Assembly (NCBI RefSeq): GCF_012933465.1
Contig: NZ_JABBND010000007.1
Coordinates: forward strand, 1 to 64,000
Reading direction: 5' to 3'
From: Actinomycetospora sp. TBRC 11914
GTDB lineage: Bacteria > Actinomycetota > Actinomycetes > Mycobacteriales > Pseudonocardiaceae
DNA: 64,000 nucleotides
The translations under genes were made by a program, and so were the position numbers. The first letter of the stretch is position 1; each line of letters starts with the position of its first letter. A model generated the notes under the pieces. That model was not told the origin of the DNA and did no database searches. It worked only from the letters and a program-made list of their open reading frames with translations. Positions 16,162 to 25,301 of the stretch are shown here, piece after piece.

Positions 16162-17219
16162 CCTGCACCGCCGTCCTGGTCGTGGGAGTCGTGGGAGTCG
16201 TGGGCCGCGCCGTCATCGGCCGCGCCCCGCGCGGCCGCCCGCCCGGCTCCGACGAGCAGCCGACGCAGGACCGTCGCCGACCGCAGGGCCTCCTCCGCGG
16301 ACCGGCGTGACTTCTCGGCCACCCGCGCGGACCCGGTGGCCTGGGCGGACCTCGCGACCCGGTTCGACAGCGCGACCTTGTCCTCGAGGGCCCGCAGCGC
16401 CGCGTAGAGCGCCCGCTCGACGGCCTCGTCCTGGGCGGCCCCCAGGCTCTGCGGCGACCACGCGTGCCCCGTGCGGCACCGGAACCGGGGGTTGTCCTGC
16501 CCGCCCAGGTCGAAGAGCGGCCCCGAGCAGTCCGGGCAGCTCATCCCGACCACCGGCCCGGGCGGGTCGCGCTCGAGGATCCCGGGCGCCTCGCCCCGGC
16601 TCACCCGCACCTCGTAGGCCAGCCGCTCCGAGGGCCGGTGCCCGTCGAGCAGCGGGCGCCCGGCGATCTCGGCCAGGACCGGCCCGATGTCGCGGGCGCT
16701 ACGGACCACCGCGCCGGGGACCTGGTCGAGGGCGGCCGCGGGCATGGCGTCGTAGAGGGCGTCGGCGGTGTCCTGGACGACCGCGGTCCCGCCGTGGCGC
16801 ACGATGTCGAGCAGCCCGGCGGCCCCGTCGTCGAGCATCCCGCTGAGCACCACCCCGGTGGCGCCCGGGCCGGCCGCGAAGGCCAGCGACCGGAACAGCG
16901 GGTCGATGCCGGGCCGGTGCCCGTTCTCCTTCGGCCCGTTGCTGAGCACCACGTGGCCGTCCGCCACCTGGAGGTGCGCGTTCGGGGGTGCCACGACCAC
17001 CGCGCCCGGCGTGAGGGGCTCGCCGTCCCGGGCGGTGGTGACCGTCAGCGGACACCGCCGGTCGAGCAGTTCGGCGAGCACCGTCGGGCCGTCGGCCGCC
17101 TGGTGCACGACCACCAGCACCGCGGCGTCCAGCCCGGTGTCCAGGCCGGCGACCAGCTCGAACAGAGCCTCGATGCCGCCTGCCGAGGCACCGATCCCGA
17201 CCACTCTGAGGTCGTCCAT
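16158..17219 (-). CDS. CheB-type protein-glutamate methylesterase with C-terminal zinc-ribbon-like tail
   Basis: The 353-residue protein has a CheB catalytic domain without an N-terminal receiver. The catalytic Ser lies in GIGASAGGIEAL, His in VVVHQ and Asp in SGMLDDGAAGL. A tail follows with MSCPDCSGPLFDL and FRCRTGHAW (C-x2-C ... C-x2-G-H), possibly zinc-binding, then a helical region ending in HDSHDSHDQD, encoded by a short cgtgggagt repeat. It would reverse glutamate methylation set by the coupled CheR protein. ATG at 17219. Lack of a receiver means control is not by direct phosphorylation. Stand-alone CheB-CheR pairs in non-motile actinobacteria have no settled partner. Confidence 0.87.
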   Translation of the reverse strand: MDDLRVVGIGASAGGIEALFELVAGLDTGLDAAVLVVVHQAADGPTVLAELLDRRCPLTVTTARDGEPLTPGAVVVAPPNAHLQVADGHVVLSNGPKENGHRPGIDPLFRSLAFAAGPGATGVVLSGMLDDGAAGLLDIVRHGGTAVVQDTADALYDAMPAAALDQVPGAVVRSARDIGPVLAEIAGRPLLDGHRPSERLAYEVRVSRGEAPGILERDPPGPVVGMSCPDCSGPLFDLGGQDNPRFRCRTGHAWSPQSLGAAQDEAVERALYAALRALEDKVALSNRVARSAQATGSARVAEKSRRSAEEALRSATVLRRLLVGAGRAAARGAADDGAAHDSHDSHDQDGGAG

Positions 17220-17370
17220 CCCGCGCTCCCTACCACGCTCCCGGCCGGCCGCCGGGTGGCGACGCGCGGGAGGTCGAGCGGGGCGAGCGTCCCGCCTGGT
17301 CGAGGGGCTCGCCGTCGTGCGAGGGTATCGGCACGCCCGTCCTCCCCTCGTCCAGCGGGTGGGAGGAACC

Positions 17371-17616
17371 GTGCCCGAAGTATCCCGCTCTGCCGACGAC
17401 GCGGCGCAGCACGCCACGGAGCTCACGGCCCGGCTGGCACGACTGGCCGACGAGGTCGCCGACTCCGAGGAGAAGGTGGCGGCGACCTACGAGAATTCCG
17501 CCCGCCTGCGGCCGCACGCCGCGGAGCGCCTCCAGGGCGCGGCGCAGGAGGCCCGCGCCTTCGCCGAGCGCGAGCGCGAGCAGGGCCGGCGGCTGCGGGA
17601 GCAGCACGAGCGCTGA
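17371..17616 (+). CDS. Small coiled-coil protein
   Basis: An 81-residue, highly charged, almost entirely helical protein (LTARLARLADEVADSEEKVA, AAQEARAFAEREREQGRRL). GTG at 17371 is supported by a strong Shine-Dalgarno (GGGAGG, 4 nt before the start). It is divergent from the CheB gene (151 bp between starts). No family is named; it resembles short DUF-type helical proteins of actinobacteria. A scaffolding role with the CheB-CheR pair is possible, but only by position. Confidence 0.65.
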   Translation: MPEVSRSADDAAQHATELTARLARLADEVADSEEKVAATYENSARLRPHAAERLQGAAQEARAFAEREREQGRRLREQHER

Positions 17617-17716
17617 GGAGCGCGCTGCCGCCACCGGAACACGATCATGGCGCGGTGAGCGGCAGTTCTCCCGAACCGCACCACGGACGGCGTCGCGGTC
17701 CATACCGTCGCGGGGT

Positions 17717-17908
17717 GTGCCGACCCAGCCGAGCCCGTGGTTCGCGGCGATCACCGCCGTGCGCGTCGTGCTCGTGCTCGCCGCGGCCTTCGCGGCCTGG
17801 CGGGCGGTGCACCTGCACCGCACCGATCCCGCCCGCAGCCCGCTCCCCTGGGCCGTCCTGGTGATCCTCTTCATCTCGACCACCGCGATGATCAGCGTCG
17901 TGCCCTAG
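17717..17908 (+). CDS. Small two-pass membrane protein
   Basis: A 63-residue protein with two hydrophobic helices (AAITAVRVVLVLAAAFAAW and LPWAVLVILFISTTAMISVV) joined by a short basic/His loop (RAVHLHRTDPARS). The GTG start at 17717 is not strongly supported by a ribosome site. The stop overlaps the convergent FUSC gene by 4 bp. Function unknown. Confidence 0.6.
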   Translation: MPTQPSPWFAAITAVRVVLVLAAAFAAWRAVHLHRTDPARSPLPWAVLVILFISTTAMISVVP

Positions 17909-19719
17909 GCATCCCTCGGCAGCGACCGCCGCACCGCGTCCAGGTCGCGGGCGAGGAACCCGTCGCCGGCGTCCGGCACCGCCCCGTCGCCGGACGTGGT
18001 CCGCCGCGACAGCGCGTCGAGCTCGACGGCGACCGCCCCGGCCCGTGCCGCGGTCACCGGCGTCGCCGCCTCCCCGCCGTCGACCGCCCAACAGGCCGCG
18101 AGGACCTCGTGGGCCAGCCGCCGGGCCGTGTCCAGCGCCGGCCACCAGACCGTCGCCTGGACGCCCCGGCCGCCCGGGAGCGCGAGCTCGGCGACCTGGT
18201 GGGCGTCGGCCAGCGCCAGCGCGTCCCGGTTGAGGTCGCGACGGGCCTCCCGGGCCGCGGGGGTCGCCGTCGTGCGGTCGGCGAGGTGGGGGACGACGCG
18301 GGCCGCGTCGCGCAGGGTGCCCGCGACCAGGGCCGCGGGCGCCGGCTGGGCCGGTCCGGGCCGGACCAGCAGGAACACCACCACGCCGAGGGCGCACCCG
18401 ACGGCGGTGTCCACGCCGCGGGCCAGGAGGAACCCGCCCAGGTCGGCCGGGTGGCCGCCGCTGCCGATGGTCAGGGCGAGCGGGGTGATGACGACGACGC
18501 CGAGGCCGTAGTTGCGGGGCATGGCGAGCTGGACCGCGCCCTGCAGCACCGCCACCGTCACGGCCAGCCCCACCCCGGCGGGCTCGGCCGCGAGCACGAC
18601 CGCGGCGAGCAGGAGCCCGAGCCAGGTCCCGAGCAGCCGCTGCACCGCGCGCTCGAGGGTCCCGGCCCAGCTCAGCCCCTGGCAGAGCACCAGCACCGTG
18701 GCGGCGACCGCCCAGTACGCGTGGTCGAGGCCGACCGAGGCCCCGAGCGCGCCCGCGACCAGCGCGCCGAGGGCCACCCGCAGGAGCACCACGCGCCAGG
18801 GCGACCCGGTCGCGAGCACCTCGCGGGCGGCCCGCACCGGCCCCGGGCCTCCGCGCGGGACGTCGGCCGGACCGAGCGGACCGGGCGCGGACGGCGGATC
18901 GGCGATCGCGGCCGGCACCGCCCGCAGCCGGGCCGCGGCGGACGGGTCGACCGGGCGTCCCTCGTCGTGGGCCCGGACGGCGTCGGCGAGCAGGCCGTGG
19001 ACCTCGAGGCCGATCGCCCGGAGCCGCTCCAGGGTCCCGTCGCGGCGCGCGGCGGCGGGCTGCCGGCCCACCAGCACGACCCAGCACCGGTGCATCGCCC
19101 GCGCCGCCCGGTCCCGCCGCGCGGCGTAGTCCGCCTCGTGCACCCCCTCGACCAGCCGCGCGACGGCCGCCGTGCCGTCCCGCAGCGCCGCCTTCTCCGG
19201 CCGGCGGACCCCGGCCAGGACCCCGGACATGTGCAGCAGCCACGCCAGGGCCCCGCCCGCGAGCACGAGCAGGCCCAGCCGCCAGGGCTCGGTGGCGGCG
19301 CCCGGGATGTTCGAGGCGGTCGCCGCGGCGAGCACGAACATGTAGGCGCCCGGCGGGCCGGTGTCGAGGGCCTGGCAGAGCCACGTCGCGACGACGGCGA
19401 GGGCCGCCACGACCACCACGGCGAGCCACACGGAGACCGCCGAGAGGGCACCGAGCGTCACGACGCCGGCGAACGCGACCGCGATGACGGCGAGCTCCAC
19501 GGCGCGGGAGCGGTACGGGCGCCCCTGGCCGTACAGGGCGGTGAACGCCCCGACGCTCGCGGTCAGCCCGGCCGAGAGCTCGCCGAGGACCCACCCGATG
19601 AGCACCACGCCACCCGCGCAGGTGCCGGCGCGGACCGCGTCGACCCAGTCGAACCGGGTCGGCCGCAGCGCCACCAGGCCCCGCAGCCACCCGCGCCACG
19701 AGGTCGTCACCCGGCGCAT
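17905..19719 (-). CDS. FUSC-family (aromatic acid exporter-like) membrane protein
   Basis: The 604-residue protein shows two sets of transmembrane helices (about residues 30-165 and 330-460) with a soluble stretch between and after, the FUSC/YccS-like layout. Useful motifs are LGELSAGLTASVGAFTALYG in the first set and GLDHAYWAVAATVLVLCQ plus VQRLLGTWLGLLLAAV in the second; the latter matches the fusaric-acid-resistance signature. It would export aromatic or other small acids. ATG at 19719 is chosen; nearby in-frame GTGs are alternatives. It is divergent from the P-type ATPase with only 45 bp between starts, so their promoters overlap. Confidence 0.85.
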   Translation of the reverse strand: MRRVTTSWRGWLRGLVALRPTRFDWVDAVRAGTCAGGVVLIGWVLGELSAGLTASVGAFTALYGQGRPYRSRAVELAVIAVAFAGVVTLGALSAVSVWLAVVVVAALAVVATWLCQALDTGPPGAYMFVLAAATASNIPGAATEPWRLGLLVLAGGALAWLLHMSGVLAGVRRPEKAALRDGTAAVARLVEGVHEADYAARRDRAARAMHRCWVVLVGRQPAAARRDGTLERLRAIGLEVHGLLADAVRAHDEGRPVDPSAAARLRAVPAAIADPPSAPGPLGPADVPRGGPGPVRAAREVLATGSPWRVVLLRVALGALVAGALGASVGLDHAYWAVAATVLVLCQGLSWAGTLERAVQRLLGTWLGLLLAAVVLAAEPAGVGLAVTVAVLQGAVQLAMPRNYGLGVVVITPLALTIGSGGHPADLGGFLLARGVDTAVGCALGVVVFLLVRPGPAQPAPAALVAGTLRDAARVVPHLADRTTATPAAREARRDLNRDALALADAHQVAELALPGGRGVQATVWWPALDTARRLAHEVLAACWAVDGGEAATPVTAARAGAVAVELDALSRRTTSGDGAVPDAGDGFLARDLDAVRRSLPRDA

Positions 19720-19764
19720 CCTGCCGTGCGGCGTGCGTGGTGGGGAGCTGTCAGGATCCGCGCC

Positions 19765-22281
19765 ATGACCGCCACCATGGCGCCGGAGGGACTGTCGGAG
19801 GTCGAGGCCGCGCAGCGCGCGCGGGACGGCCGGGGGAACGTCCCGGTGCGGGGCTCGAGCCGGACGACGGCGCGCATCCTCCGCACGACGGTCTTCTCGT
19901 TCTACAACAACGTCCTGTTCGTGATCGGCATCGCGCTCCTGGCGCTCGGCCGCTACTCCGACGCCCTGGTCAGCGTCGGTCTCGGCCTCATCAACGCGGC
20001 CCTCTCCGCGGTGCAGGAGCTGCGGGCCCGCCGGGCGCTCGACCGCCTGCAGCTGCTCGCCCGCGAGCCGGTCACGGTCGTGCGGGACGGGACGCCGCGC
20101 CCGGTCGCGCCGGCCGACGTCGTCGAGGGCGACCTGCTGGTGCTGCGCACGGGCGACCAGGTGGTCGTCGACGGGCCGGTGCTCGGGGACGCCCCGTCGG
20201 CGCTCGAGGTCGACGAGTCCCTGCTGACCGGCGAGGCGGACCCCGTCCCCAAGGCCCCCGGCGACCAGCTGCTCTCCGGGAGCTCGGTGGCCTCCGGCGA
20301 GGGGTGGCAGCGCGCCGAGGCGGTCGGTCCCGCGAGCCACGCCGGACGGCTCACCCTCGCCGCCCGGGCCGACACCACCGACCAGACCCCGCTGCAGTGG
20401 CGGATCGACCTCGTCGTCCGGCTGATCATCCTGCTCGTGCTGCTGATGAGCGGCGCGATCCTCGCGCAGGCGCTGCTCGACGGCTCGACCGTCCTGCGCT
20501 TCGTGCAGACCTCCGCCGTGCTCTCCGGCCTCGTGCCCTACGGCCTGTTCTTCCTCATCGCCGTCGCCTACGCCGTCGGGGCCGCGCGGATCGCCGGCCG
20601 TGGTGCGCTGGTGCAGCAGACCAACGCCGTCGAGGCCCTCAGCCGCGTGGACGTGATCTGCACCGACAAGACCGGGACGCTCACCAGCGGCCGGCTCTCC
20701 CTGGTGGGGGTGGCCCCCGCGGACGGCGTCGCCGAGGAGGACGCCCGCACCCTGCTCGGGACGTTCGCCCGCTCGGTGCGCTCCCCCAACGCGACCACCG
20801 CGGCGCTCGCCGGCGACGGGTCGCTGCCGGGCACGGCCACCGACCGGCTCGACGACGAGGTCGAGTTCCGGTCGTCGCTGCGCTGGAGCGGGATCGCCAC
20901 CGGCGACGGCACCGTCGTCCTCGGGGCCCCCGCCACGCTCGCGCCGCACCTCGCCGACCCGCCCGACGTCGTCGACGGCCTGCTGCGCCGGGCCCGCGCG
21001 CACGCCGCGCGGGGCCTGCGGGTGCTGCTGCTGGCCCGAGGCCCGGCCGGGACGGGGCTGCGCGACGACGCCGGACGTCCCTCCCTGCCGCCGGTGTCCG
21101 CGCAGGCCCTCGTCGTGCTCGGCGACGAGCTGCGCGAGGGCGTGACCGAGGTGCTCGCGGGGCTGGCCGAGGAGGGCGTCGCGACGAAGGTGATCTCGGG
21201 GGACGACCCGGTCACCGTGGCGGCGCTGGCCCACCGCGCGGGGCTGGCAGGTGAGGCGATCGGCGGTCCGGAGCTCGCCGCGCTCGAACCGGAGCGCTTC
21301 GACGAGGCGGTCGACACGTTCACGGTGTTCGGCCGCGTCGCCCCCGAGCAGAAGGAGCAGATCGTCGACGCCCTGCGCCGCCGCGGGCGCCACGTCGCGA
21401 TGCTCGGCGACGGGGTCAACGACGCCCGGGCGCTCAAGCGCGCCCACGTGGGCGTGGCGATGCGCTCGGGCAGCGCGGTCACCCGCGACGTCGCCGACAT
21501 CGTGCTGCTCGACGACTCCTTCACGACGCTGCCGCCCGCGCGCACCGAGGGCCGGCGCATCGTGAGCGGCGTCGGGTCGTCGATGTACCTGTTCCTGTCG
21601 CGGGTGGCGACCCAGATGCTCGTCATCCTCGTCGTGACGATGCTCGGGCTGGGATTCCCCTACACGCCCACCCAGGTCGGGCTGACGCTGTTCACCGTCG
21701 GCGTCCCGACCTTCTTCCTGACGATGTGGGCCCGGCCCGGCCCGCCCGCGGACGACCTCCTGCTCTCCCTCGCGCGGTTCGTCCTCCCGGTCGGCATCCT
21801 CACCGCGGGGTTCGGCGCCGCGGTCTACGCGGGCCTCTACGAGTTGGTGCTCTCGGGGCTCAGCACCCCGAACCTGCCGTCGAACGTGTACTCGCTCTTC
21901 GAGGAGTACACCGGCCTGCGCTACGGGGTCGACGCCGACTTCGTGACCGCCTCCGCGACCCTCGGTGCGCAGAGCGGACTGTCGATGTTCGTCTCGGTCG
22001 CGTCGATCCTGCTCATCCTGCTGCTCGAGCCCCCGGCGCGGCTCTTCACCGCCTGGGCGCCGGTGAGCCCCGACCGTCGCCCCACGTGGCTGGCGGTCGG
22101 GCTGTTCCTGGCGCTCGTCGTCGTCCTGATCGTGCCGGCGACGCGCAGCTACTTCGGCCTGACCGCACCCGATCCGCCGGTGGTGTACGCGGTCGTCCCC
22201 ACCGTCGTGGTCTGGTTCGTGGTGGTGAGCCTCGCGCTGCGCCACCGCCTGCTCGAGCGGCTGCTCGGTCTCAGAAGGTGA
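19765..22281 (+). CDS. HAD-type cation P-type ATPase (CtpE-like)
   Basis: The 838-residue pump has the A-domain LLTGEADPVPK, the phosphorylation motif ICTDKTGTLT, the P-domain GDGVNDARALK and membrane helices in P2/P3-like order. The segment before the phosphorylation site reads SGLVPYGLFFLI, so the usual P-E-G-L of Ca2+ pumps is P-Y-G-L. There is no N-terminal metal-binding domain and no CPC motif, so it is not a heavy-metal P1B pump. Layout and the N-terminal YNNVLFVIG suggest the mycobacterial CtpE group, reported to handle calcium; the ion here is inference. ATG at 19765. The 3' end overlaps the convergent ADH gene by 11 bp. Confidence 0.85.
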   Translation: MTATMAPEGLSEVEAAQRARDGRGNVPVRGSSRTTARILRTTVFSFYNNVLFVIGIALLALGRYSDALVSVGLGLINAALSAVQELRARRALDRLQLLAREPVTVVRDGTPRPVAPADVVEGDLLVLRTGDQVVVDGPVLGDAPSALEVDESLLTGEADPVPKAPGDQLLSGSSVASGEGWQRAEAVGPASHAGRLTLAARADTTDQTPLQWRIDLVVRLIILLVLLMSGAILAQALLDGSTVLRFVQTSAVLSGLVPYGLFFLIAVAYAVGAARIAGRGALVQQTNAVEALSRVDVICTDKTGTLTSGRLSLVGVAPADGVAEEDARTLLGTFARSVRSPNATTAALAGDGSLPGTATDRLDDEVEFRSSLRWSGIATGDGTVVLGAPATLAPHLADPPDVVDGLLRRARAHAARGLRVLLLARGPAGTGLRDDAGRPSLPPVSAQALVVLGDELREGVTEVLAGLAEEGVATKVISGDDPVTVAALAHRAGLAGEAIGGPELAALEPERFDEAVDTFTVFGRVAPEQKEQIVDALRRRGRHVAMLGDGVNDARALKRAHVGVAMRSGSAVTRDVADIVLLDDSFTTLPPARTEGRRIVSGVGSSMYLFLSRVATQMLVILVVTMLGLGFPYTPTQVGLTLFTVGVPTFFLTMWARPGPPADDLLLSLARFVLPVGILTAGFGAAVYAGLYELVLSGLSTPNLPSNVYSLFEEYTGLRYGVDADFVTASATLGAQSGLSMFVSVASILLILLLEPPARLFTAWAPVSPDRRPTWLAVGLFLALVVVLIVPATRSYFGLTAPDPPVVYAVVPTVVVWFVVVSLALRHRLLERLLGLRR

Positions 22282-23332
22282 TCAGCGGCTTGACGATCCC
22301 GTCGCGCTTGGTGGCCATCATGTCGAAGGCCTCCTCGACCTGGTCGATCGACATCCGATGGGTCGTCATGGGCGTCGGGTCGATCTTGCCGTTGACGAGC
22401 AGCCGCATGAGCCGCTCCATCCGCAGGCGTCCGCCGGGGCAGAGGTCGGTGGCGATCTTCTTGCCCGCCATCCCGAGGCCCCAGGCGTCCAGCGGCATCG
22501 TCACCGTCGGGCCGGACTCCCCGTGGTACCCGACGTTGGACAGCGTCCCGCCGGGGCGGGTGGCGTAGAGCGCGGCCTCGAAGGTGACCTGGTTGCCCAG
22601 CGCCTCCACCGTCGAGTCGGCGCCGCCGTCGGTGAGCGCGAGGATCTGCTCGGCGACGTCGCCCGACGCTGGGTCGATGACGACGTCCGCGCCGAAGCGC
22701 CGGGACAGCTCCTGCCGGTTGGGGAGGCCCTCGACGGTGATGATCAAGCCGGCGCCCCGGAGCTTGGCGCCGAGGGTCGCCGACAGCCCGACCGCGCCCT
22801 GCGCGAAGATCGCGACGGTGCCCCCGACCGGGATGGCCGCGTTCTCCGACCCGATGATGCCGGTGGAGAGCATGTCGCAGGCGTAGACCGCGACCTCGTC
22901 GGCGAGCCCCTCGGGGATCGGCGCGAGGTTGTAGTCGGCGTCGTTGACGTGGAAGTACTCGGCCATGTTGCCGTCCTTCTGGACGGTGAAGCGGTAGCCG
23001 CCGAGCGCGCCGCGGCACTGCGACGTGTGCCCGGCCTGGCAGTTGTCGCACGTGCCGTCGGGCGTGACGGCGTTGACCGCGACCCGGTCGCCGACCTGGA
23101 CCGACGTCACGCCCTCGCCGATCTCGTGGACGACGCCGACGCTCTCGTGCCCGAGCAGGCGCCCGTCGGGCACGGGCAGCAGCCCCGCCACGGTGTGCAC
23201 GTCGGACGTGCAGATCAGCGCCGCCGTGGTCCTCACGACGGCGTCGCCCGGCCCGGCGTGCGGGATCGGCCGCTCCACGAGCCCGGTCTTGCCGGGTCCG
23301 AGGATCGCGAAGGCCTTCATGGTGTCGGTCAT
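22271..23332 (-). CDS. Zinc-dependent secondary alcohol dehydrogenase (TbADH-like)
   Basis: The 353-residue MDR-family enzyme resembles thermophilic secondary ADHs along its length: MKAFAILGPGKTGLVERPIP, the catalytic zinc set CTSDVHT and GHESVG, FHVNDADYNLAPIPEG, a Rossmann segment FAQGAVGLSATLGAKLRGAG and CPGGRLRMERLMRLL near the end. It would oxidise 2-alkanols to ketones (or the reverse) with NAD(P). The structural-zinc lobe keeps three Cys (TCDNCQAGHTSQC). ATG at 23332 has GGGAGAA upstream. The BVMO gene ends 31 bp upstream on the same strand, so alcohol-to-ketone-to-ester steps are encoded together. Confidence 0.88.
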   Translation of the reverse strand: MTDTMKAFAILGPGKTGLVERPIPHAGPGDAVVRTTAALICTSDVHTVAGLLPVPDGRLLGHESVGVVHEIGEGVTSVQVGDRVAVNAVTPDGTCDNCQAGHTSQCRGALGGYRFTVQKDGNMAEYFHVNDADYNLAPIPEGLADEVAVYACDMLSTGIIGSENAAIPVGGTVAIFAQGAVGLSATLGAKLRGAGLIITVEGLPNRQELSRRFGADVVIDPASGDVAEQILALTDGGADSTVEALGNQVTFEAALYATRPGGTLSNVGYHGESGPTVTMPLDAWGLGMAGKKIATDLCPGGRLRMERLMRLLVNGKIDPTPMTTHRMSIDQVEEAFDMMATKRDGIVKPLITF

Positions 23333-23363
23333 GGTCCGTTCTCCCTCACGCCGTTCGGAGTGC

Positions 23364-25037
23364 TCACCCGGCAACCGCCCAGGTGTAGACGTGCTCGCTC
23401 GCGGGAACCGCCGCTCCGTCGATGGCGAAGCCCTCCCACCCGTTGGCGGCGATCTGGTCGCACTTGGCCCGGTACGGACCGACGAAGTCGAGGTTGGGCA
23501 TGAACACCCGCGGCTTGCCGGGGATGTTCGCGCCCATGTACCAGGTGTTCGCGGTGGGGAACAGCGTCGCGTTCGCGATCTCCTGGTTGTAGGCGCACCA
23601 GCCGTCCTCGGCCTCCTTCGTGGGCTCGATGACGGTCGCACCCCGAGCACGCAGATCGGCGATGATCCGTCCGATGTAGTCGACGTGCTGCTCGATCGAC
23701 ACCGGCATGTTCGAGAGCACCGAGGGACTCTGCGGACCCGTGATGGTGAACAGGTTCGGGTAGCCGTGGCTCATCAGCCCGAGGTAGGTCCGTGGTCCCT
23801 CGGCCCATTTCTCGCGCAGCGGCTCGCCGCCCCGCCCGCGGATGTCGATGCGGTTGAGCGGGCCGGTCATCGCGTCGAAGCCGGTGGCGAGCACGAGCGT
23901 GTCGAAGGTGTACTCCGCGCCGTCGGCGAGCCGGAGGCCGTCGCGGGTGATCTCGGCGATCGGGTTCGACTTCACGTCGACGAGGTGGACGTGCGGCTCG
24001 TTGAACGTCTCGAAGTAGCCCGAGTCGAGCGGATTGCGCTTGCAGCCGAAGGGGTGGTCCTTCGGGATCAGCAGTTCGGCCGTCTCGGGATCGTGGACCT
24101 TCTCGCGGATCTTCCGGTCGAGGAAGCGTCGGACGAGGTCGTTGGCCTCGGTGGAGAAGAAGATGTCGGCGTACGCACCCAGCCAGATGTGGAAGCCGCC
24201 GCGTTCCCAGTAGTCCTCGAGGAGCGCTTCGCGCTCGGCGTCGGAGACCTCGGCGGCCCCCTTCTCCTGCAGGTAGAGCTCGAACCCGAAGTTCGACTGC
24301 TGGATCCGCTCGCGGATGCCGGCCCAGTCCTCGAGGCGCGCGGCCTTGACGTCGGGATCGACGGGGCCGTTGTTGGCCGGGACGACGTAGTTGGCCGTGC
24401 GCTGGAACACCGTGAGCTCGTCGGCCTGCGCCGCGATGATCGGGGTGGCCTGCACCGCGCTCGCGCCGGAGCCGATCATGCCGACGTGCTGCCCGGTGAA
24501 GTCCACGCCCCCGTGCGGCCACTCGCCGGTGTGGAACGTGGGGCCGGCGAAGGTCTCGATGCCTCGGAAGGGCGGGGTGTTCGACGCCGAGAGCGCCCCC
24601 ACCGCCGAGATCACGTACGTGGCGGTGACCGTCTCCCCGGCGTCGGTCGTGACGGTCCAGACCTCTCGGTCCTCGTCGAACGTGGCGGACTCGACGCGGG
24701 TGCCGAACGTGATGTCCCGCGTCAGGTCGAACCGGTCGGCCACGTGCTCGAGGTAGGCCCGGACCTCGTGCGACTCCGGGTAGCGCTCGCTCCACTCCCA
24801 GGACTCCCAGAGGTCCCGGTCGAAGGTGAAGCCGTAGACGTAGGAGTCGGAGTCGGAGCGTGCCCCCGGGTAGCGGTTCCAGTACCAGGTCCCACCGACC
24901 CCGTCCCCGGTCTCGAACACCCGGGCCCGCAGGCCCATCTCGTCGCGCAGCCGGTGCAGCATGTAGAGGCCGGAGAACCCCGCTCCGATGATCACGGCGT
25001 CCACGGTGCTCGTGGCGCCGTCCGTGCTCGTCGTCAT
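23364..25037 (-). CDS. Baeyer-Villiger monooxygenase, locus 2
   Basis: A 557-residue type I BVMO. It has the FAD motif IGAGFSGLYML near residue 17, GGTWYWNRYPGARSD, the fingerprint FAGPTFHTGEWPH (F-x-G-x3-H-x3-W-P), the NADPH motif IGSGASAVQ, and LATGFDAMTG. These are all hallmarks of cyclohexanone/phenylacetone-monooxygenase relatives; this copy is more canonical than the 500-residue BVMO at 8175. It converts ketones to esters or lactones with NADPH and O2. ATG at 25037. It heads an operon with the secondary ADH and is divergent from an AraC regulator, the probable activator. No dedicated esterase is in this operon; the hydrolases at 9707, 27660 or 35720 could serve. Confidence 0.93.
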   Translation of the reverse strand: MTTSTDGATSTVDAVIIGAGFSGLYMLHRLRDEMGLRARVFETGDGVGGTWYWNRYPGARSDSDSYVYGFTFDRDLWESWEWSERYPESHEVRAYLEHVADRFDLTRDITFGTRVESATFDEDREVWTVTTDAGETVTATYVISAVGALSASNTPPFRGIETFAGPTFHTGEWPHGGVDFTGQHVGMIGSGASAVQATPIIAAQADELTVFQRTANYVVPANNGPVDPDVKAARLEDWAGIRERIQQSNFGFELYLQEKGAAEVSDAEREALLEDYWERGGFHIWLGAYADIFFSTEANDLVRRFLDRKIREKVHDPETAELLIPKDHPFGCKRNPLDSGYFETFNEPHVHLVDVKSNPIAEITRDGLRLADGAEYTFDTLVLATGFDAMTGPLNRIDIRGRGGEPLREKWAEGPRTYLGLMSHGYPNLFTITGPQSPSVLSNMPVSIEQHVDYIGRIIADLRARGATVIEPTKEAEDGWCAYNQEIANATLFPTANTWYMGANIPGKPRVFMPNLDFVGPYRAKCDQIAANGWEGFAIDGAAVPASEHVYTWAVAG

Positions 25038-25151
25038 CGTCCCGCGACCTCCTCGCCCGTCGCTCCCGTGGAGTGCACGGTGGAGCCGGACGGCGGCGGA
25101 GCGCTTGGACGATCCGGGCCGTCGCTGGGACGCCCTTGCCCGGCACGGGCG

Positions 25152-25273
25152 TCCTGACCGAATCGGCGCTGGTCAGGATGCTCGAGATTCCGGGTACGAA
25201 TCCCGGACGATCGGCCTCGTCGTTGGACATCCTTGCGCTGCAGGTGGTTCGTGACCACCGTCACAGCTAGCGT
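25152..25273. promoter_or_regulatory. Dyads in the BVMO/AraC divergent promoter region
   Basis: Three inverted repeats lie in the 264-bp spacer: tcctgacc/ggtcagga (25152-25159 and 25171-25178), tccggg/cccgga (25189-25207) and ggtggt/accacc (25243-25259). A -10-like TAGCGT at 25268-25273 faces the AraC gene. The dyads may be AraC-family sites, though that family often uses direct repeats. Confidence 0.4.
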
Positions 25274-25301
25274 GGTTCCCGGTCGACGACGGGGTGGCGC
25301 C

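Noticed and set aside
16182-16201. Repeated cgtgggagt motif near the CheB/CheR junction
   Set aside because: Only about two copies, encoding the Ser-His-Asp tail of CheB; treated as part of that gene rather than a separate element.
17737-19764. Long plus-strand frame upstream of the P-type ATPase
   Set aside because: It is the antisense of the FUSC gene. The true ATPase start is ATG 19765.
25185-25208. T-arm-like segment ccggg-tacgaat-cccgg suggestive of a tRNA
   Set aside because: The T-loop lacks the canonical TTC, and no acceptor, D-arm or anticodon arm can be folded around it. It is better read as a dyad in a promoter region.
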